The translations under genes and the position numbers were made by a program. The notes beneath the pieces were generated by a model, which saw only the letters and a program-made list of their open reading frames with translations, was not told the origin of the DNA and ran no database searches. From Singulisphaera sp. GP187 (GTDB lineage Bacteria > Pseudomonadota > Gammaproteobacteria > Burkholderiales > Burkholderiaceae_C), in assembly GCA_943327965.2 (NCBI GenBank), contig CALPYQ020000002.1, positions 1-16,959 of the forward strand: a DNA stretch of 16,959 nt, read 5' to 3'. How positions within the stretch are numbered: position 1 is the stretch's first letter; every line of letters starts with the position of its first letter. Shown here in pieces: positions 7,001 to 14,619 of the stretch.

Positions 7001-7771
7001 TTAAGTGGGCTGTCCCCAAACAGGTTTTCGCTTTTCAACAAATGCAAGCAACCCTTCAGCACAATCGGTTGTGCCAAAAACCGAGGACACCAAATCAACC
7101 GCATTGGCCGCGCCTTGTCTATAGCCATTGTCTGTAGCACGAATGAAACCAGCTTTACCCAATCGCATCAATTCGGGTGATTTCGCAGCAAACATTTTTG
7201 CCAATTCAATGGCCTTGTCGTGGACTTGATCTTCAGGTACCAAACTGCTTATCAAGCCTAAGGACAGCGCTTCTTGCGCATTGAACGCGCGGCCTGAGAG
7301 CAAAAGATCAAAGGCCCTTTGTTTGCCAACAAGACGGGGTAAATGATGAAAGTGGATTGAAGGCAAGAGGCCAATTTCTAATTCTGGGTAACCAAATGTG
7401 GCATTCTCAGCTGCCACCAGCATGTCGCAGGTAATTGCAATTGACATGCCGCCACCTCTAACGGCGCCGGTGATTGCACCAATGACAGGCTTGGGTAAAT
7501 TAGAGTTGACCTCATACAGCTGGTAGTAGAGTTTATTGACGACCTCATATGCTTCGCTGGGCGAGCTTTCTCTGAATTTGTGAAGGTCCAGCCCACCGCA
7601 AAACCGACCCGGAATAGCGCTTCCAATCACAATAGCGCGTACTTTGGGGTCTGAGCCTGCTTGGGAAAGTAGCGCCATCAGACGGTCTAACATCGCTGAA
7701 GTGATGCCATTCACCGGCGGGTTGTTGAGCAGAATTTCGGCGACGCCTTCTTCGGTCTTGTAGGTCAGCAT
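7001..7771 (-). CDS. Enoyl-CoA hydratase/isomerase (crotonase) family protein
   Basis: A 256-residue crotonase-fold protein of normal length. The oxyanion-hole segments are present (FCGGLDLHKF at 58-66 and GAVRGGGMSIAITCD at 102-116), as is FGYPELEIGLLP. Of the two catalytic glutamates of enoyl-CoA hydratase, the first (in GGGCE of the rat enzyme) is Ser110 here, and the second is kept as Glu130. A one-glutamate active site is more like isomerases or other crotonases than a standard hydratase, so the reaction should be left open. It lies 37 nt downstream of the Bug gene on the minus strand, likely in the same operon, with only a weak ribosome-binding site. Hydration in this locus may instead be done by the MaoC-type protein. 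Confidence 0.88.
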   Translation of the reverse strand: MLTYKTEEGVAEILLNNPPVNGITSAMLDRLMALLSQAGSDPKVRAIVIGSAIPGRFCGGLDLHKFRESSPSEAYEVVNKLYYQLYEVNSNLPKPVIGAITGAVRGGGMSIAITCDMLVAAENATFGYPELEIGLLPSIHFHHLPRLVGKQRAFDLLLSGRAFNAQEALSLGLISSLVPEDQVHDKAIELAKMFAAKSPELMRLGKAGFIRATDNGYRQGAANAVDLVSSVFGTTDCAEGLLAFVEKRKPVWGQPT

Positions 7772-7808
7772 TTCAATGTAATTTTCGTAAGTTGTGAAAG
7801 CGCTTCAA

Positions 7809-8774
7809 TTACTGAGGTTCGATACCTGCTTGAACCATGAGCTGAATCCAGCGGGGGTTGTCTGAGCGGAGTCGCTCTTGAAGCTGTTTGCTAGAGAGAG
7901 ACAAAACACTGGTATTTAAAGTCTGAAATTGGGCCTTTACTTCGGGTGTGCTCATGGCTTTCTGAAATGCAGCATCCAACTTTTCCACCACATTGGCGGG
8001 TGTTCCTGCTGGTGCCTGCACCGCAATGATGGTTTCTAGCGAGCCAGTGGCATTGGGAAAAATTTCTTGAAGCGTTGGCACTTGAGGGGCGCTAGCAGAT
8101 CTGTTTACGGCGGAAATGGCAAGAGCCCGCGCTTTCTGTCCATTGACCTGTGCCATGCCGCTGCCAATGTCAACAACAGCCACTTGCACTTGTCCGCCCA
8201 TCATGTCTGTGATGGCCTGCGGAATGCCACGATAACTAACAGCGATGGGTTCTGATTCTGTGACTGAAGAGAACAGTGCCACAGCCACTTGACCGCTTGG
8301 AGAACCGTAGGCCATGCTGACGGACTGTTTGGAAGATTTAGCCACCTTTGCAAGGTCTGACATGCTTTTTATGGGAGATGACTGCGCGACCAAGAACATC
8401 ATGGCCGTTGAGCCCAAACCTGCAACTGGTACAAAACTTTCCATAGGGTCGTAGGGAAGTGTCTTGAACATGCCCTTCGCCACAAACATACCGGAGGACC
8501 CTATCAACAAGGTATAGCCATCGGGCCTGGCGTTGGCCACAAAGGCGGCACCAATGGTGCCTTGGGCGCCAGCCTTATTTTCAACAATGACATTTTGTCC
8601 AATAGCCTCGGACAATGCTTTTGCCACGATGCGCGTCACGCTGTCAGTGACAGACCCTGCAGGAAATGGGGCTACAAGGCTGATTGGCTTTGAAGGGAAG
8701 TTCTGGGCCTGTACTTGAATCGATATCAAAGCAGCGGCTGAGCAGACAAGGCTGTAGAAAAATTGTTTGAGCAT
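7809..8774 (-). CDS. Bug/TctC-family periplasmic solute receptor
   Basis: A complete 321-residue receptor of the tripartite tricarboxylate transporter family. Residues 1-23 form a signal peptide with probable cleavage after VQA. The mature protein has the family pattern VAPFPAGSVTD (Asp44), VVEN-like VIVENKAGAQGTIGA, ARPDGYTLLIG and, near the C-terminus, QVPTLQEIFPN. It probably captures a carboxylate or other pathway substrate in the periplasm. No tctA or tctB gene is nearby, so it would need membrane components from elsewhere or act as an orphan sensor or receptor. It is the first gene of a minus-strand pair with the crotonase. A LysR-type box pointing toward it lies at 8851-8863, about 77 nt upstream of its start. 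Confidence 0.93.
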   Translation of the reverse strand: MLKQFFYSLVCSAAALISIQVQAQNFPSKPISLVAPFPAGSVTDSVTRIVAKALSEAIGQNVIVENKAGAQGTIGAAFVANARPDGYTLLIGSSGMFVAKGMFKTLPYDPMESFVPVAGLGSTAMMFLVAQSSPIKSMSDLAKVAKSSKQSVSMAYGSPSGQVAVALFSSVTESEPIAVSYRGIPQAITDMMGGQVQVAVVDIGSGMAQVNGQKARALAISAVNRSASAPQVPTLQEIFPNATGSLETIIAVQAPAGTPANVVEKLDAAFQKAMSTPEVKAQFQTLNTSVLSLSSKQLQERLRSDNPRWIQLMVQAGIEPQ

Positions 8775-8820
8775 GGTGATTCAATCTCTAGGCGTTTTTT
8801 CTTGATGGAGATGGGCTTTG

Positions 8821-8872
8821 AGGTTACTGCAAGGCGTAAAGAGAGACAAATTAAATTATCTGAACCACTCTT
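8821..8872 (-). promoter_or_regulatory. LysR-type box and candidate promoter for the Bug/crotonase operon
   Basis: On the minus strand, TCAGATAATTTAA (8863-8851) matches the box at 3032 and 8951 at 11 of 13 positions and keeps the T-N11-A ends. It is followed, as in the other copies, by one base and TTG. It is preceded at the same spacing by AAGAGT, 4 of 6 to AACAAT. A weak -10-like TAACCT (8826-8821) begins 37 nt from the first base of the box, the same offset as in the other two. It would place a start near 8816, giving a leader of about 40 nt. It is less certain than the two identical copies. Confidence 0.45.
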
Positions 8873-8941
8873 CACAAAGGAAGGGTTGTCGTCATTTGAA
8901 ATTCGTGCATCAGTTCAAAAAATCTAAAAATGCATTCATTG

Positions 8942-8993
8942 AACAATCCTTCAGATTATTTGATTTGATTTTGTAAAGGATCGAACCTAGCAT
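8942..8993 (+). promoter_or_regulatory. LysR-type box and candidate promoter for the Liv transporter operon
   Basis: TCAGATTATTTGA (8951-8963) is identical to the box upstream of the lyase operon. AACAAT lies at the same distance before it (8942-8947), TTG after it (8965-8967), and TAGCAT (8988-8993) stands at the -10 position found at 3069. Aligned over 35 nt (3020-3054 against 8939-8973), 28 positions match. The livH start at 9065 is about 65 nt beyond the predicted transcription start. The 290-nt divergent gap 8775-9064 holds this box and the one facing the Bug gene, and I see nothing else in it. Confidence 0.6.
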
Positions 8994-9064
8994 CGAAAGA
9001 AGAAATTGAAGTGGTGCAGGTCAGTACAAACCCTCATCAGCCTCATCACGATTAAACAGTCACT

Positions 9065-9937
9065 ATGGATTTATTTCAAAATTTTTCTGTCATCCAATTG
9101 GCCAACGCATTGGCCTTGTCATCGCTACTGACCATCTTGGCAAGTGGCTTGGCTCTTATTTTTGGTTTACGGGATGTCATGAATTTTGCCCATGGCGCTT
9201 TGTACATGCTGGGTGCATATCTTGGCTTTGCTGTAGCAGCCAAGTTCAATTTTTGGATTGCCTTGGCTGTCGTTCCATTTTTATTGGCAGGCGTTGGCGT
9301 TATTTTTGAATATGCAGTCTTGCGTCCCCTGCATCAAAGAGCGCACATGGATGTCGCCTTGATTACCTTCGGCATTGCGCTTATTTTGGGGCACTTGGTC
9401 AACACGACTTGGGGTACTTCGCCACTTTCTGTGGCCATGCCACCCTCACTGTCTGGCGCGGTAGATTTGTTTGGTCAACCTTATCCCGCATACCGAATAT
9501 TTTTGATCTTGGTGGGCTTCGGCACTTGTGCCATGTTGGCCGCTTGGTTGAAGTGGACTAAGTCAGGTATGCATGTTCGGGCCGTCAGCCAATTGCCATT
9601 GGTAGCACGCATGATGGGTGTCAATACAGACCGATTAAGCTTGTTTGTAGTTTGTTTGGGTACAGGCTTTTCAGGCTTGGCTGGTGTTTTGGCAGGGCCT
9701 TATCTGTCAGTTGATCCCAGTATGGGTGCAAATATTCTGATCAGTTGCCTCATTGTCGTCGTCGTCGGAGGCTTGGGGAGTATAGGCGGCGCAATTGTGG
9801 CTTCCGTGGTCTATGGTTTCATTCAAGTCATTGGTAGCATTGTGTCGCCATTGATGTCTGTGATGACACCTTACATGCTGTTGTTCTTCGTCTTGCTGTG
9901 GCGTCCGCAGGGTTTTGGAAAAGGCCGGGTTGCGTGA
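9065..9937 (+). CDS. livH: Branched-chain amino acid-type ABC transporter permease LivH
   Basis: A 290-residue inner-membrane permease of the HAAT (Liv) family, almost entirely hydrophobic with about eight membrane segments. It contains the family segment GLRDVMNFAHGALYMLGAY near residues 35-53, ISCLIVVVVGGLGSIGGAIVAS, and a C-terminal FVLLWRPQG. It pairs with LivM to form the channel. The first gene of a five-gene transporter set, it has no strong Shine-Dalgarno sequence before ATG 9065. Its stop overlaps the livM start as TGATG. Liv-type systems of Burkholderiales carry aromatic acids, amides and other compounds as well as amino acids, so the substrate here is probably the pathway compound (inference). 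Confidence 0.93.
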   Translation: MDLFQNFSVIQLANALALSSLLTILASGLALIFGLRDVMNFAHGALYMLGAYLGFAVAAKFNFWIALAVVPFLLAGVGVIFEYAVLRPLHQRAHMDVALITFGIALILGHLVNTTWGTSPLSVAMPPSLSGAVDLFGQPYPAYRIFLILVGFGTCAMLAAWLKWTKSGMHVRAVSQLPLVARMMGVNTDRLSLFVVCLGTGFSGLAGVLAGPYLSVDPSMGANILISCLIVVVVGGLGSIGGAIVASVVYGFIQVIGSIVSPLMSVMTPYMLLFFVLLWRPQGFGKGRVA

Positions 9938-10941
9938 TGAAAAAAACGCCCATTTATTCGGCCATTGGTTCTTCCAAAGTATTTTGGTATGTGGTCATTA
10001 TGGGCGTTGTGCTGGCGGGCTTAGCCGTACCTAGCATGGTCAAAAGCACCTTCTATTTGGGCCTATTGATCAATGCCATTACGCTGGGTATTGCGGCGCT
10101 GTCCATTGGATTTTTGGCACATCAATGTGGTCTCATTATGTTTGGCGCAGCAGGTTTTACTGGCGGTGCCACTTATTTATTTGGCATTGGTGTGATGCAC
10201 TTCAATTGGAGTGTCACCACCGCAGCTGTCTTTTGTCTAGTGGCTTCTACACTCATCTGTTTGCTCATTGGCATGGTGGTGGTGCGCGCCCGGCCCTTGC
10301 CATTTGCCATGATGACATTGGCCTTAGCTCAGATGCTTCGCTCAGTGGTCAAGATCACTTCTTACCGCGAGGTCACGGGAGGGGATGATGGTTTAACCAT
10401 GAATTGGAATGGCCACTTCTTTGGCTTGACTCAGGCTGAATTGGCGCGACCTGCTAACTTTTGGGTGGTAGCTTGGTTGGCGCTTTGCGGTGTGATGCTC
10501 TTGGCTTGGTGGGTAGGACAGTCTCGAACAGGTGAAATTTTGCGTGCGACCAAAGCCAATGAAGAGAGGATGCGCTTTTCTGGTTTCAATACCTATATAC
10601 CAAGGGTACTGGCTTTTGGACTGGCAGGTTTCATTGCCGCCGTTTCTGGTTTATTGGTGGGTCTGCACACTGCGTTTGCGTCTCCTGAGTTGCTTGACTT
10701 TACAACGGGTGCCAATTCATTGGTGTCCATGTTGATAGGGGGTGCCACTGTCGTTACTGGGCCTATTTTGGGTGCGCTTCTTTACACAATTGGACAGGAT
10801 CAGTTTGGTGCTAGTGGTCACCTAGAGTTGTTAACTGGCGTGGGTGTGGTAATCGTGGTGGTGGCATTTCCAAAGGGTGCTATTGGGTTTTTGCAGAGCG
10901 GCTTGGATCGCTTAACTGGGCGTCATCATGCTTCGAATTGA
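9937..10941 (+). CDS. livM: Branched-chain amino acid-type ABC transporter permease LivM
   Basis: A 334-residue membrane permease of the LivM group and partner of LivH. It shows many hydrophobic segments and the family segments FLAHQCGLIMFGAAGFTG, EVTGGDDGL, GFNTYIPRVLAFGLAGFIA and SLVSMLIGGATVVTGPILGA. The ATG at 9937 overlaps the livH stop (TGATG) and is preferred over an upstream GTG at 9898 inside livH. The 3' end overlaps livG by 14 nt, so the three genes are tightly coupled. Confidence 0.93.
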   Translation: MKKTPIYSAIGSSKVFWYVVIMGVVLAGLAVPSMVKSTFYLGLLINAITLGIAALSIGFLAHQCGLIMFGAAGFTGGATYLFGIGVMHFNWSVTTAAVFCLVASTLICLLIGMVVVRARPLPFAMMTLALAQMLRSVVKITSYREVTGGDDGLTMNWNGHFFGLTQAELARPANFWVVAWLALCGVMLLAWWVGQSRTGEILRATKANEERMRFSGFNTYIPRVLAFGLAGFIAAVSGLLVGLHTAFASPELLDFTTGANSLVSMLIGGATVVTGPILGALLYTIGQDQFGASGHLELLTGVGVVIVVVAFPKGAIGFLQSGLDRLTGRHHASN

Positions 10942-11626
10942 AGACCTCAGTGTGTCGTATGGCAGCGTCAAAGCCCTGGACAGAATCAATCTTGAGGTTT
11001 CGCAAAGGGGTGTTTTGCATGGTGTGATTGGCCCTAATGGCGCTGGTAAATCCACTTTAATGGACGCCATTACCGGAAGATGCAAGCCCACATTGGGGCG
11101 TGTTTTTATGAATGGCATTGACATTACCGCACGTCCAATTGAATGGCGTCGCAGAGCAGGCATGTCTCGCTCATTTCAGCGCACCAGTATTTTTCCTGGC
11201 ATCTCGGTAGGTCAACAACTTGAGATGGTCGCTTTGCACTTGGGTGAAAAAGATCTACCAAGTATTGTTGATACGCTTGAACTCAATGACATGTATGACT
11301 TGATGGCAGACAGCATCGCTTACGGCGATCAGCGCCGTGTTGACATTGCGCTGGCCTTGTTAGGACAGCCCAGTCTCATGTTGTTGGATGAACCTGCAGC
11401 AGGTTTATCGACAGCAGAGACCGTCAAACTCTTTGAGCATTTATTAGCGGTTGTTCGCCATCGCAACGTCACAGCATTGGTTGTTGAACATGACGTTGAA
11501 GCGGTTTTTAAATTTTGCGACACCATCACGGCGTTGGACTTAGGTAGATTGCTAACCACTGGAACGCCGTCAGAAGTACGGAGCCATCCTGAAGTCATTT
11601 CTGCTTACTTGGGGTCGAGTGCATGA
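10928..11626 (+). CDS. livG: ABC transporter ATPase LivG
   Basis: A 232-residue cytoplasmic ATPase subunit, slightly short for LivG. Walker A is GPNGAGKST (35-43), the Q-loop is Gln84 in RSFQRTSIF, the signature is degenerate (IAYGDQRR, 130-137, where LivG proteins usually have LSYG.Q), and Walker B is LMLLDEP with Asp154 and Glu155. The switch His lies in VVEHDVE. It starts 14 nt inside livM and ends in an ATGA overlap with a 26-codon open frame that fills the gap to livF. The C-terminus (PEVISAYLG) is the normal family ending, so the gene is complete. Confidence 0.93.
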   Translation: MLRIEDLSVSYGSVKALDRINLEVSQRGVLHGVIGPNGAGKSTLMDAITGRCKPTLGRVFMNGIDITARPIEWRRRAGMSRSFQRTSIFPGISVGQQLEMVALHLGEKDLPSIVDTLELNDMYDLMADSIAYGDQRRVDIALALLGQPSLMLLDEPAAGLSTAETVKLFEHLLAVVRHRNVTALVVEHDVEAVFKFCDTITALDLGRLLTTGTPSEVRSHPEVISAYLGSSA

Positions 11627-11703
11627 ACAATTTTAGAGATGACTTGTCGATTCAGATGTCGAAGCTTTCAGTGCACTTGACTCATCGAAGGGTTCTGTCA
11701 TGA
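11623..11703 (+). CDS. Possible micro-ORF (26 aa) bridging livG and livF
   Basis: The 73-nt gap between livG and livF is one open frame starting in the livG stop (ATGA at 11623) and ending in the livF start (ATGA at 11700). The product would begin MNNFRDDLSIQMSK and end THRRVLS. I recognise no family. Unlike the similar frame at 5729, livF here has its own reasonable Shine-Dalgarno sequence (AAGGG, 11688-11692), so coupling would be less necessary. It could be chance: a 25-codon stretch without a stop is not rare. Confidence 0.25.
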   Translation: MNNFRDDLSIQMSKLSVHLTHRRVLS

Positions 11704-12395
11704 GCTTTATCCGTGTTCAAGGATTGAGTGCTGGCTATGGCAAGTCAGTGGTTCTACGCAATGTCGATCTCGAAGTTCACGAAGGTGAATCAGTTGCAGT
11801 GGTCGGTAAAAACGGCGCAGGCAAGTCAACCCTCATCATGTCATTTTTTGGAGGTACCACCATCAGTCAAGGTGCCATTGAAGTGGACGGAAAAACCCTT
11901 AACAGCATGCCAGCCTTTATGGCGGCCAAGCAGGGGGTGACGGTTTCCCCTCAAGGGCGAATGATTTTGCCGCACCTTACCGTCGGAGATAACTTGCGAC
12001 TGGGCGCAGCATCGGGCCGCCAAGGTCGATGGGACGTGCGTTCTGTTTTCAAACTCTTCCCTGTTTTAGAGGAGCGTCAAGACAAGATGGGGACAGCCTT
12101 GAGTGGTGGTCAGCAACAAATGCTGGCAGTAGGGAGAGCCTTACTGGGAAATCCTCGCGTGCTGCTTTTGGATGAACCCTCAGAGGGCTTGTCGCCTGTG
12201 CTTGTTGATGAATTGGCTCGAGTTTTCAATGAAATTCGTGCTGAAGGTACTGGACTTTTGATGGTGGAGCAGCACTTGAATTTGGTACGCCGCGTCAGTC
12301 AGCGTTTTGTGGTGATGGCCAAGGGCGAAATCATCGATCGTGGCCTCACAGAGAACATAGATAAAGAGCAGCATCAAGCTGCCTTGGCTTTTTAA
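11700..12395 (+). CDS. livF: ABC transporter ATPase LivF
   Basis: A 231-residue second ATPase of the Liv system. Walker A is GKNGAGKST (36-44, where GRNGAGK is common in LivF), followed by SPQGRMILPHLTV, signature LSGGQ (134-138) and Walker B VLLLDEPSEGLS with Asp158 and Glu159. The switch His is in MVEQHL. AAGGG at 11688-11692 serves as ribosome-binding site. It ends 19 nt before the binding-protein gene. With LivG it forms the ATPase pair driving LivHM. Confidence 0.94.
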   Translation: MSFIRVQGLSAGYGKSVVLRNVDLEVHEGESVAVVGKNGAGKSTLIMSFFGGTTISQGAIEVDGKTLNSMPAFMAAKQGVTVSPQGRMILPHLTVGDNLRLGAASGRQGRWDVRSVFKLFPVLEERQDKMGTALSGGQQQMLAVGRALLGNPRVLLLDEPSEGLSPVLVDELARVFNEIRAEGTGLLMVEQHLNLVRRVSQRFVVMAKGEIIDRGLTENIDKEQHQAALAF

Positions 12396-12414
12396 TTTAA
12401 CAAAGGAGACTCTT

Positions 12415-13596
12415 ATGATTCGTAAGTTATTCACAGCAGCCATTGCCTCAGTGGTTTTACAAGGCAGTGCCATTGCACAGGAAACGGTCAAGCTAGGACT
12501 GATCAATTTTGACTCAGGTCCTTTTGCCGTGTTCGCGCCCTTCATTAGAGATGGCGCAACATTGGCCATTGAACACCTGAATGCCAGAGGAGGCGTGCTT
12601 GGCCGCAAATATGAACTTGTATCGCAATCACATGCAGGTACACCTGCAGCCGCATTGGCTGCAGCCAATAGATTGGTAGAGCAACAAGGCGCAAACATCT
12701 TTACGGGATTAAGTAGTTCAAGCACTTCATTGGCTCTGTCACCCAGACTGGCTGCAATGAATGCCATTTTTGTTGACACCACGTCGGCGGCAGATGATTT
12801 GACTGGCAAAAACTGCCAAGCTAATTATTTCCGTGTCGGTCACAATGACTCAGCATTTGTGAACAGCCTGCGCTCTTTGTTGAAAGAGAGTCCAACAAAG
12901 ACTTGGGATTTGTACATGGCTGACTATGCCTTGGGTCACGACTATGCCAAAAAATTTACACAACTCGTTGAAGAAAACGGTGGCAAAGTTCAGAAAGTGA
13001 TTTTTTCTCCACCAGGCGCACCTGATGTGGGTAGTTTTATCTCTCAATTATTGGTCAAACCTGCAGATGGACTGATGGTTCTTTATCCGGGCTCCGCAGG
13101 TGTTACGTTGGCCAAGCAGCAGCAACCCTTCGGTTTGTTTGCCAAGTACAAAACAGTGTTTTCCGTTTTTTCGACCAATGAAATGTTGATTGAAGCTCAA
13201 GGCGATACAACAGCCGGCATTATTTCTGCCCAAAGTTATTATTGGTCGATGCCAGGTGAACGAAATGCCGCATTTGTGAAAGCATTTGAAGCGCGATTTA
13301 AACGCAAACCAACTTTTGTCGATGCAGATACATATTTGTCGTTTGAGATGATTCACCAAGCCATTGCCAACGCTAAATCGACAGACACTGCCGCAGTTCG
13401 CACAGCACTGACAGGCTTGAAAGCATCCACCATTGCAGGTGATGTAGAAATGCGTGCTGCGGATCACCAAATTCTTCGCTCGATGGTCATCACGCGTGCA
13501 GTGAAGGTAGCAGAAGGCAAAGGTGACTTTGTTGTTAAAGAAATTCAAGCCATGAACAAGGTCGCGCCACCTGTAGGTTCAGATTGCAAGTTGTAA
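12415..13596 (+). CDS. Liv-type ABC transporter periplasmic substrate-binding protein
   Basis: A 393-residue periplasmic binding protein of the Leu/Ile/Val-binding (Peripla_BP_6) type. Residues 1-21 are a signal peptide with probable cleavage after AIA. The mature protein opens VKLGLINFDSGPFAVFAPFIRDGATLAIEHLN, the normal start of lobe 1. Cysteines in GKNCQA and near the end (VGSDCKL) may form a disulphide. A strong Shine-Dalgarno sequence (AAAGGAG, 12402-12408) lies 6 nt before the start, fitting the high expression such proteins need. It is the receptor for LivHMGF and, being the specificity part, the best handle on what the cluster imports. It is not close enough to any characterised ligand class for me to name the ligand. 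Confidence 0.93.
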   Translation: MIRKLFTAAIASVVLQGSAIAQETVKLGLINFDSGPFAVFAPFIRDGATLAIEHLNARGGVLGRKYELVSQSHAGTPAAALAAANRLVEQQGANIFTGLSSSSTSLALSPRLAAMNAIFVDTTSAADDLTGKNCQANYFRVGHNDSAFVNSLRSLLKESPTKTWDLYMADYALGHDYAKKFTQLVEENGGKVQKVIFSPPGAPDVGSFISQLLVKPADGLMVLYPGSAGVTLAKQQQPFGLFAKYKTVFSVFSTNEMLIEAQGDTTAGIISAQSYYWSMPGERNAAFVKAFEARFKRKPTFVDADTYLSFEMIHQAIANAKSTDTAAVRTALTGLKASTIAGDVEMRAADHQILRSMVITRAVKVAEGKGDFVVKEIQAMNKVAPPVGSDCKL

Positions 13597-13614
13597 TTTT
13601 GCAAATTTGATTCA

Positions 13615-13648
13615 GGATGCCGCATTGTCAATGAGACATGTGGCATCC
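13615..13648 (+). terminator. Stable hairpin between the binding-protein and hydrolase genes
   Basis: GGATGCC at 13615-13621 pairs with GGCATCC at 13642-13648. The stem continues with one G.T pair and CAT/ATG to 11 pairs, then, past a bulged T, GTC/GAC, closing a short AATGA loop. No run of T follows (ATTTCAGTTTG), so it is not a classical Rho-independent terminator. It may reduce read-through or protect the 3' end of the transporter mRNA, so that the binding protein is made in excess over the hydrolase and BVMO. Confidence 0.45.
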
Positions 13649-13676
13649 ATTTCAGTTTGAATAATGGAGTCACTCG

Positions 13677-14600
13677 ATGCCCCTGCATCCTTTCTTAGAA
13701 AAAATGCTGGCACAGCCTGGTCGACCACAAATATCTGCCGGTAGCCCATCTGATGCACGTGCGGTCGTTGCCGCCAGCCGAACAGCATTAGGTAAAGGCC
13801 CAGACTTGGCATCTGTCACAGAAGTCCAGATCCCCACTCGCTCTGGATCGGTTCCAGGGCGATTGTTTCTTCCTACGCAAAAGCCCTTAGGCGTTGTTGT
13901 TTACTTGCACGGAGGGGGATGGGTTGCTGGCGCGTTAGATGATTTTGATACTTTGGCGCGACATATTGCACATCGCAGCGAGTGTGCCCTCGTCTTGGTT
14001 GATTATCGATTGGCGCCAGAGTTTCCGTTTCCAGCTGGACTAGAGGATGCCGAAGACAGTTTGCGTTGGGCAAATGGCTTATGGTCGAATTACTCAACTA
14101 CACGTTTGCCCTTGATCGTTGGGGGGGACAGTGCAGGCGCGAACTTGGCCATTGTGGCTGCCAATACGCTGCGTTCAGAAATTGAAGTGGCCTTGCTTGC
14201 ATTGGTATATCCTGTGACGGATGCGCCACTGCGAACGAAAAGTTACGAAAGCTACGGAAGCAATTTTCCATTGACCAGCAGCGACATGATTTGGTTTTTT
14301 AATCATTATGCAAATGAGTCTTTGTGGTTAGACCCGCGTATTACGCCTTTGCAAGAAAAATCATGGTCAGGTTCTCCGCCAGTATGGATAGCAACAGCTG
14401 AATACGATGTCTTGCGTGACGAAGGAGAGATGTTTGCACAACGACTCCAGGAAGAAGGTATCTCAGTCAAGCTACGTCGTTATGAAGGGGTCACGCATGG
14501 ATTTATTCGGATGATGAACTTGCTAGACACCGCCGACACTGCTGTGAGTGATTTGGCTTTGGCGATTAAATCGGCATGCCAGAATGATCACAACCAATAA
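13677..14600 (+). CDS. Alpha/beta hydrolase of the hormone-sensitive-lipase (family IV) type
   Basis: A 307-residue esterase-type hydrolase. It has the oxyanion-hole motif HGGG (78-81), YRLAPE (110-115), nucleophile Ser152 in GDSAG, acid Asp244 in AEYDVLRDEG and His274 in VTHGF, so the triad is complete. No signal peptide is seen; it is cytoplasmic. ATG 13677 has GGAG 7 nt upstream. It lies 19 nt before a BVMO gene, an arrangement common in pathways where the BVMO makes an ester or lactone that the hydrolase then opens. Its natural substrate is probably that product (inference). Confidence 0.93.
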   Translation: MPLHPFLEKMLAQPGRPQISAGSPSDARAVVAASRTALGKGPDLASVTEVQIPTRSGSVPGRLFLPTQKPLGVVVYLHGGGWVAGALDDFDTLARHIAHRSECALVLVDYRLAPEFPFPAGLEDAEDSLRWANGLWSNYSTTRLPLIVGGDSAGANLAIVAANTLRSEIEVALLALVYPVTDAPLRTKSYESYGSNFPLTSSDMIWFFNHYANESLWLDPRITPLQEKSWSGSPPVWIATAEYDVLRDEGEMFAQRLQEEGISVKLRRYEGVTHGFIRMMNLLDTADTAVSDLALAIKSACQNDHNQ

Positions 14601-14619
14601 GTTTTTACGGAGATAAAGC

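Noticed and set aside
9018..9055. Small direct repeat (CATCA...CATCA) before livH
   Set aside because: It is too short to distinguish from chance and not found at the other promoters.
9898..9936. Earlier GTG start for livM inside livH
   Set aside because: The ATG at 9937 forms a TGATG overlap with the livH stop, the usual coupling arrangement, and yields a typical LivM N-terminus.
12180..12809. 209-codon open frame on the minus strand across livF and the binding-protein gene
   Set aside because: It spans two clear genes and their intergenic ribosome site on the opposite strand and resembles no family.
13652..13664. Possible fourth LysR-type box (TCAGTTTGAATAA) before the hydrolase
   Set aside because: Only 8 of 13 positions match and the TTG and -10 spacing seen in the other copies is absent.
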